A stretch of DNA of 64,000 bases. It comes from Anaerostipes amylophilus. GTDB taxonomy: Bacteria > Bacillota > Clostridia > Lachnospirales > Lachnospiraceae. Numbering within the stretch: position 1 is the first letter of the stretch; every line of letters starts with the position of its first letter. The notes under the pieces were generated by a model. That model did not search any database, had not been told where the DNA came from, and saw only the letters and a list, made by a program, of their open reading frames with translations. The DNA is taken from NCBI RefSeq assembly GCF_025567365.1, contig NZ_JAOQJG010000001.1, positions 372,001 to 436,000 on the forward strand. Reading direction: 5' to 3'. The position numbers and the translations under genes were made by a program. Positions 60,512-64,000 of the stretch are shown piece after piece.

Positions 60512-60739
60512 GATCATTTCCTCCTGATATATTATTCATTTTATTCCTGTTTTTGTACGTTTTTTCGTACTTTCTTTATATTTATTATATCAGCATCTTT
60601 GACCCTCGTCTATTTATCATAATACTAATTTTTTCACAAAAGGAACTGTCATTGTTTTGTTTTCTTTTATAATCTGTCTTTTACATACAGAAATCCTTCA
60701 TATGTATTTTTTGATTTTTTCTTTTTCCTCCTTGTATAT

Positions 60740-61699
60740 TTATTTTGACCATGACACTCTGTCATTTCCCCCTTGATATTGGAATACTCCGTCATTCTTT
60801 TCTTCCAGTGCTTTGATCATATGATACGTGTATTCGTTATATGGGGTTGCAATTCCAAGTTCTTTTCCCATTCTCATCATTGCCCCAGAGAACATATCAA
60901 TCTCTGTGTGGCGACCAGCGTCAATATCTTGTAATGTAGAATATCTTGCGGAAGCTTTAACCGCACTTCCTCTGCCGGATTTTGCGTTGATCTTGCTTAG
61001 ATCAATTCCTTTTGCTTTGGCAACTGCTTCTACTTCTCGTCTTAAGCCTTCGCGGATCGCTGACATATGTTCACTGTCTTCATAGCATCCAACACCGGCT
61101 CCCAAGATTGCCTGTGGCAGATTATTGCAGACATTAAGTCTAAATTTGCCCCAGATTTCTGCCTGTATGTCATCTGTAATAATCCAATGGAGTCCTGTGT
61201 TTTCAAAAATATCATTGACCGCTTTGACACGTTCGCTTTCGTATGGTTCTTCTAATTCTCCAAAGTAGATTCCTACTGTTGTTTCCGGATCAAAATGGTA
61301 TCCGTCTTCTTTTCCTTGAGATGCTACTTTGATAAAGGAATATAAAATGTGTGATCTGTCGATTTTCTCTGAGATAATCTCTTCGCTGTCAACTCCATTC
61401 ATCAAGCTCATAACAGTTGTGTTTTCTCCTACGATCGTCTGGATATCATCTAATGCGCCTCTTAGACTTCCGTACTTTAGCGATACGATCAGAAGATCCA
61501 CATTCTTTGCTTCTTCTGGTGTCCAAACTTCTGGAGTGTATTGGGTTCCATTGATCATTATGCCTCGTTTTTTGAGGCGTTCGTTTCTCTCTCCGCTGGC
61601 TATAACTCCCAGTGTGATATCTTTATTATTTGAAAGTCCCCAGATGACGTAGGAACCTACGGCACCTGCTCCTAGAACTGCTACTCTTTTGATGTTCAT
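60740..61699 (-). CDS. panE: 2-dehydropantoate 2-reductase (ketopantoate reductase family)
   Basis: A 319-residue NAD(P)-dependent reductase. VAVLGAGAVGSYVIWGL is the dinucleotide loop, LLIVSLKYGSL and SLMNGVDSEE are family motifs, and AEIWGKFRLNVCNNLPQAIL carries the catalytic Lys and Asn. RHTEIDMFSGAMMRMGKELG fits the C-terminal domain. It would make pantoate for coenzyme A. Many genomes have several paralogues, so the substrate may differ. AGGAGG precedes the ATG. The upstream 61700-61766 gap is short. The 60518-60739 gap shows only AT-rich sequence. Confidence 0.88.
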   Translation of the reverse strand: MNIKRVAVLGAGAVGSYVIWGLSNNKDITLGVIASGERNERLKKRGIMINGTQYTPEVWTPEEAKNVDLLIVSLKYGSLRGALDDIQTIVGENTTVMSLMNGVDSEEIISEKIDRSHILYSFIKVASQGKEDGYHFDPETTVGIYFGELEEPYESERVKAVNDIFENTGLHWIITDDIQAEIWGKFRLNVCNNLPQAILGAGVGCYEDSEHMSAIREGLRREVEAVAKAKGIDLSKINAKSGRGSAVKASARYSTLQDIDAGRHTEIDMFSGAMMRMGKELGIATPYNEYTYHMIKALEEKNDGVFQYQGGNDRVSWSK

Positions 61700-61766
61700 T
61701 CTTGTGTCTTTCCTCCTGATCGTTTCATGATAATAATGTTATTTTCATTATATCAGTATCTGTGAA

Positions 61767-62438
61767 TTAATTAAATTCCGCTTCATTATATTTTATCGCA
61801 CTTTTAAATAAATGTTTGAATTCTTTGCATTCTCCTGGAAGAAATCTTACAGATGCGATATGATATTCATATTTTTCTTCCCCATTGATCATAATATCGT
61901 TCTTTAGATTTTCAGAATATTCTTTTGGATCAAATTCTGGATTACCTGTACTTAGGTTTCGATTTACTTTACCTTCATCTAACAATTTCAGATATTCAGC
62001 AAACATCCTCTCTACATCTCTAAGTCTGAATCGAAATTCTTCTATCTTTCTAGCCTCTCCTTTATCTGCGATTGCCAGAGTCAGGATACAGGTTCCACCA
62101 TTTTTAAGGACTGGCTTTATTTCTTTATCTGTTTTAAATCTTGCTTTGACTGATTTGAAGTCTCTCTCATCATTTGCCTCTTGATCATTTCCTAAATCTA
62201 ATCGGTAAATGTATTTATGGGCGGCACATTCAAATAAATCTACATACCATTCCTGAATTCCTTGAAAGTCTGATCTATAATTTTTGTATTTTGCATCACA
62301 TGCGAAAAAGTTTTCTTTATTGCTCAGCAGAAAAATATCTGGTCTTAGCTCATGTGTTGTGTAATCATCTCCCGCTTTTTTTGCACTTTTCCCTTTGAAT
62401 GCACAGTTATATCCAAGATATTCTGTTTTCGGGAATCT
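61767..62438 (-). pseudogene. 5'-truncated PD-(D/E)XK nuclease-like gene
   Basis: The minus strand is open from a TAA at 62439-62441 to a stop at 61767, 224 codons, but has no start codon before residue ~145. The conserved part reads HELRPDIFLLSNKENFFACD followed by AKYKNYRSDF, i.e. a D-x(n)-(D)AK nuclease signature as in McrC/DUF2357-type restriction proteins. KYIYRLDLGN, KNGGTCILTLAIADKGEARK and ERMFAEYLKLLDEGK follow. The N-terminal part is gone and the break lies next to the GC-richer ABC module, so insertion of that module probably removed it. The product family is inferred from the motif only. Confidence 0.6.
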
Positions 62439-62500
62439 TTATGAAATCTTCAAAATTGCCCGGTATGCTATCCGTAAAATCAAAGAAAGGACTTGATTAT

Positions 62501-63205
62501 ATGGATATGATTTTGAAAACGACTGACCTCTGCAAAAATTTCAAGGGGCAAATGGCGGTAAACAATGTGTCACTGAACATCCGGCGCAACTCGGTTTATG
62601 GTATGCTGGGGCCGAATGGGGCTGGCAAATCCACGATCTTAAAAATGCTCACCGGCATTTTGCGCCCCACATCGGGAAGCATCGAGTTTGACGGCCACCC
62701 GTGGAAGCGGAATGATCTGGAGCATATCGGTGCTTTGATTGAGATGCCCCCGCTTTACGAAAATCTGACTGCATACGAAAATCTCAAAGTCAGAACTACA
62801 TTGCTCGGCCTGGACGATGCACGAATTAACGAGGTATTGCAAATTGTCCAGCTCACGAATACCGGCAAGAAACGGGCCGGGCAATTTTCTCTTGGTATGA
62901 AGCAGCGGCTTGGTATTGCTATTGCATTGCTGAACAGTCCCCAGCTTTTGATTCTGGATGAACCGACTAACGGCCTTGACCCTTTAGGGATTGAGGAACT
63001 TCGAGAGTTAATTCGCTCTTTTCCCTGCAAAGGGATTACAGTTATTTTGTCCAGCCATATTCTGTCAGAAGTCCAGCAGATTGCAGATCATGTGGGTATC
63101 ATTGCTGGCGGCGTCCTTGGATATGAGGGAGAGCTTCGCGCCGGTGAAGATTTGGAACAACTCTTTATGGATGTTATTCGCAGAAATGGTAAGGAGGGAT
63201 ATTAA
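62501..63205 (+). CDS. Lantibiotic-immunity ABC transporter, ATP-binding protein (LanF/BcrA type)
   Basis: A 234-residue ABC ATPase. Walker A is LGPNGAGKSTIL, the Q-loop region is IGALIEMPPLYENLTAYENL, the signature is FSLGMKQRLGIAIALL (normally LSGGQ), and Walker B is LLILDEPTNGLDP with the H-loop in ILSSHIL. This is the LanF/SpaF/BcrA pattern of peptide-antibiotic self-protection exporters. AAAGG lies 10 nt before the ATG at 62501; the upstream ATG at 62399 reads into unrelated sequence. The DNA is visibly richer in G and C than its left neighbour, so the operon was probably acquired. Confidence 0.9.
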   Translation: MDMILKTTDLCKNFKGQMAVNNVSLNIRRNSVYGMLGPNGAGKSTILKMLTGILRPTSGSIEFDGHPWKRNDLEHIGALIEMPPLYENLTAYENLKVRTTLLGLDDARINEVLQIVQLTNTGKKRAGQFSLGMKQRLGIAIALLNSPQLLILDEPTNGLDPLGIEELRELIRSFPCKGITVILSSHILSEVQQIADHVGIIAGGVLGYEGELRAGEDLEQLFMDVIRRNGKEGY

Positions 63206-63952
63206 ATGGAGATGGCATATATTCAGGCAGAGAACCTAAAGCATAAGAGAACTTTCACAAAAACACTGATCGTTCTGGCCCCGTTTGTAACTGCGCTTAT
63301 GAACTTTTTTGCCCCTCTTTGGTTCCAGCTCAATTCTTATAATTGGTGGTATATCCTGCTTTATCCTGGATTCCTTACGCTCACCTGTGCCTTGATTGAA
63401 CAGCGGGATAATGGCAAACTAAAATATCGTGCCGTTGCTTCATTGCCTGTTTCGCAGAACAAAGTCTGGAAAGCAAAAATTGGAGTGGCCGGTATTTACT
63501 CCTGTGTGGGGAATTTCATTTTCCTGGCGCTAAATCTGTTGGGCGGTTTTGCAATATTAGTTATCAACGAAATTCCCCTGACAATCGGAATTTGGCAGGC
63601 TGCGGCCGGAACAGCTTGTATTGTCATTGCAAGCCTATGGGAAGTTCCGCTGTGCTTATGGTTATCAAAAAAAGTTGGTATCTTTGTCACGGTTATTCTT
63701 AATGCCGGACTTGGAAGCGTTTTAGGGATTTTCACGGCTACAACCTCTTTGTGGATGATCTGCCCGTATAGCTGGGTGCCGCATCTTATGATTTCCGTGT
63801 TAGGTATTTTGCCTAATGGTGAGCCGGTTGCAGATCAGAGTACGGCAATGGCATTTTGGATGATTATACTTGTATTGGTCATTTCGCTGGCCTGGTTTGC
63901 GGCGCTGTCATTTTTAACTGCAAGATGGTTTGAGAAAAAGGAGGTGGGGTAA
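63206..63952 (+). CDS. Lantibiotic-immunity ABC transporter permease (MutE/EpiE type)
   Basis: A 248-residue membrane protein with about six segments, starting MEMAYIQAENLKHKRTFTKT in the first base after the ATPase stop. LIEQRDNGKLKYRAVASLPV is a conserved cytoplasmic motif of MutE/EpiE-family permeases. ICPYSWVPHLMISVLGILPNG and the C-terminal LVISLAWFAALSFLTARWFE are also typical. It would form the channel with a second permease encoded next and export a lantibiotic from the membrane. Confidence 0.9.
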   Translation: MEMAYIQAENLKHKRTFTKTLIVLAPFVTALMNFFAPLWFQLNSYNWWYILLYPGFLTLTCALIEQRDNGKLKYRAVASLPVSQNKVWKAKIGVAGIYSCVGNFIFLALNLLGGFAILVINEIPLTIGIWQAAAGTACIVIASLWEVPLCLWLSKKVGIFVTVILNAGLGSVLGIFTATTSLWMICPYSWVPHLMISVLGILPNGEPVADQSTAMAFWMIILVLVISLAWFAALSFLTARWFEKKEVG

Positions 63953-63954
63953 CT

Positions 63955-64000
63955 ATGGTATCTGTGGTTCGCTGCTGGAAAGCAGAATATCAGAAGTGTA
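63955..64000 (+). CDS. Second immunity permease (MutG/EpiG type), cut by window end
   Basis: An ATG two bases after the previous stop, with GGAGGTGGGG upstream, opens MVSVVRCWKAEYQKC and runs off the window. The LanFEG gene order predicts a MutG/EpiG permease here. Only 15 codons are visible, so the call rests on context. Confidence 0.6.
   Translation, partial: MVSVVRCWKAEYQKC

Noticed and set aside
1..64000. CRISPR arrays, tRNA or rRNA genes and replication origins
   Set aside because: No regularly spaced repeats, cloverleaf-like sequences, rRNA motifs or DnaA-box clusters were seen in the gaps on either strand.

Overview
The window is low-GC chromosomal DNA from an anaerobic, spore-forming Gram-positive bacterium of the Clostridia. 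It most resembles a gut Lachnospiraceae such as Anaerostipes; that genus guess is inference, not something I could check. The pointers are spoIIR, an isoleucine T-box in front of a long-form ileS, a ZTP riboswitch, strong AGGAGG-type ribosome binding sites, and several perfect TTGACA-N17-TATAAT promoters. No rRNA, tRNA or CRISPR array was found. The window is a patchwork of housekeeping genes, small transport and regulatory operons, and a few scars of gene loss and transfer.

Region by region: (1) 1-5845, minus strand, is a sulfur amino acid block. cysK and a rhodanese gene lie behind a leader ORF with five consecutive Cys codons. Next to them is an operon tcdA-azlC-azlD-cystathionine lyase/synthase-MalY/PatB lyase with a structured 5' leader. 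(2) 5870-11400, minus, is a JetABC (Wadjet/Mks-type SMC) operon with no visible JetD nuclease. (3) 11423-15466, plus, holds a MarR-MATE operon with duplicated operators, a decayed AAA-ATPase fragment, a 49-codon gene and a second MATE transporter. (4) 15486-21287, minus, holds two zinc-ribbon proteins, a YhgE/Pip protein and a family 2 glycosyltransferase. (5) 21440-28477 holds nudC, a methyltransferase, spoIIR, a ZTP riboswitch with no gene behind it, a DXS-like enzyme, and an unusual TAXI binding protein + GltS symporter + small charged protein operon. (6) 28575-41896 holds a third MATE, a Nudix hydrolase, a polysaccharide deacetylase, adenine deaminase, a papain-like protein, a GDPD protein, a short pyruvate kinase, an amidase, a decayed pilus/sortase-like locus, and a kinase-membrane-HTH trio. 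(7) 41968-50721, minus, holds ileS with its T-box and an aldolase/sorbitol-type dehydrogenase/SorC-regulator sugar locus, interrupted by a plus-strand group II intron with a broken reverse transcriptase. (8) 50936-61699 holds pfkA, rlmD, yhaM, ppk, mutS2, a DUF3783 gene, a lone PTS EIIA and a ketopantoate reductase. (9) 61767-64000 holds a 5'-truncated PD-(D/E)XK nuclease remnant abutting a visibly more GC-rich lantibiotic-immunity ABC transporter that runs off the window.

How the genes fit together: the first block makes, moves and breaks down cysteine, cystathionine and methionine, and its leader looks able to sense cysteinyl-tRNA. The TAXI-GltS operon suggests binding-protein-assisted uptake of a glutamate-like anion. 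The SorC-regulated dehydrogenase and aldolase next to pfkA would feed a sugar phosphate into glycolysis. A dispersed repeat that starts at gene stop codons, a 76-bp perfect palindrome and several truncated genes show active remodelling of the intergenic and accessory parts.
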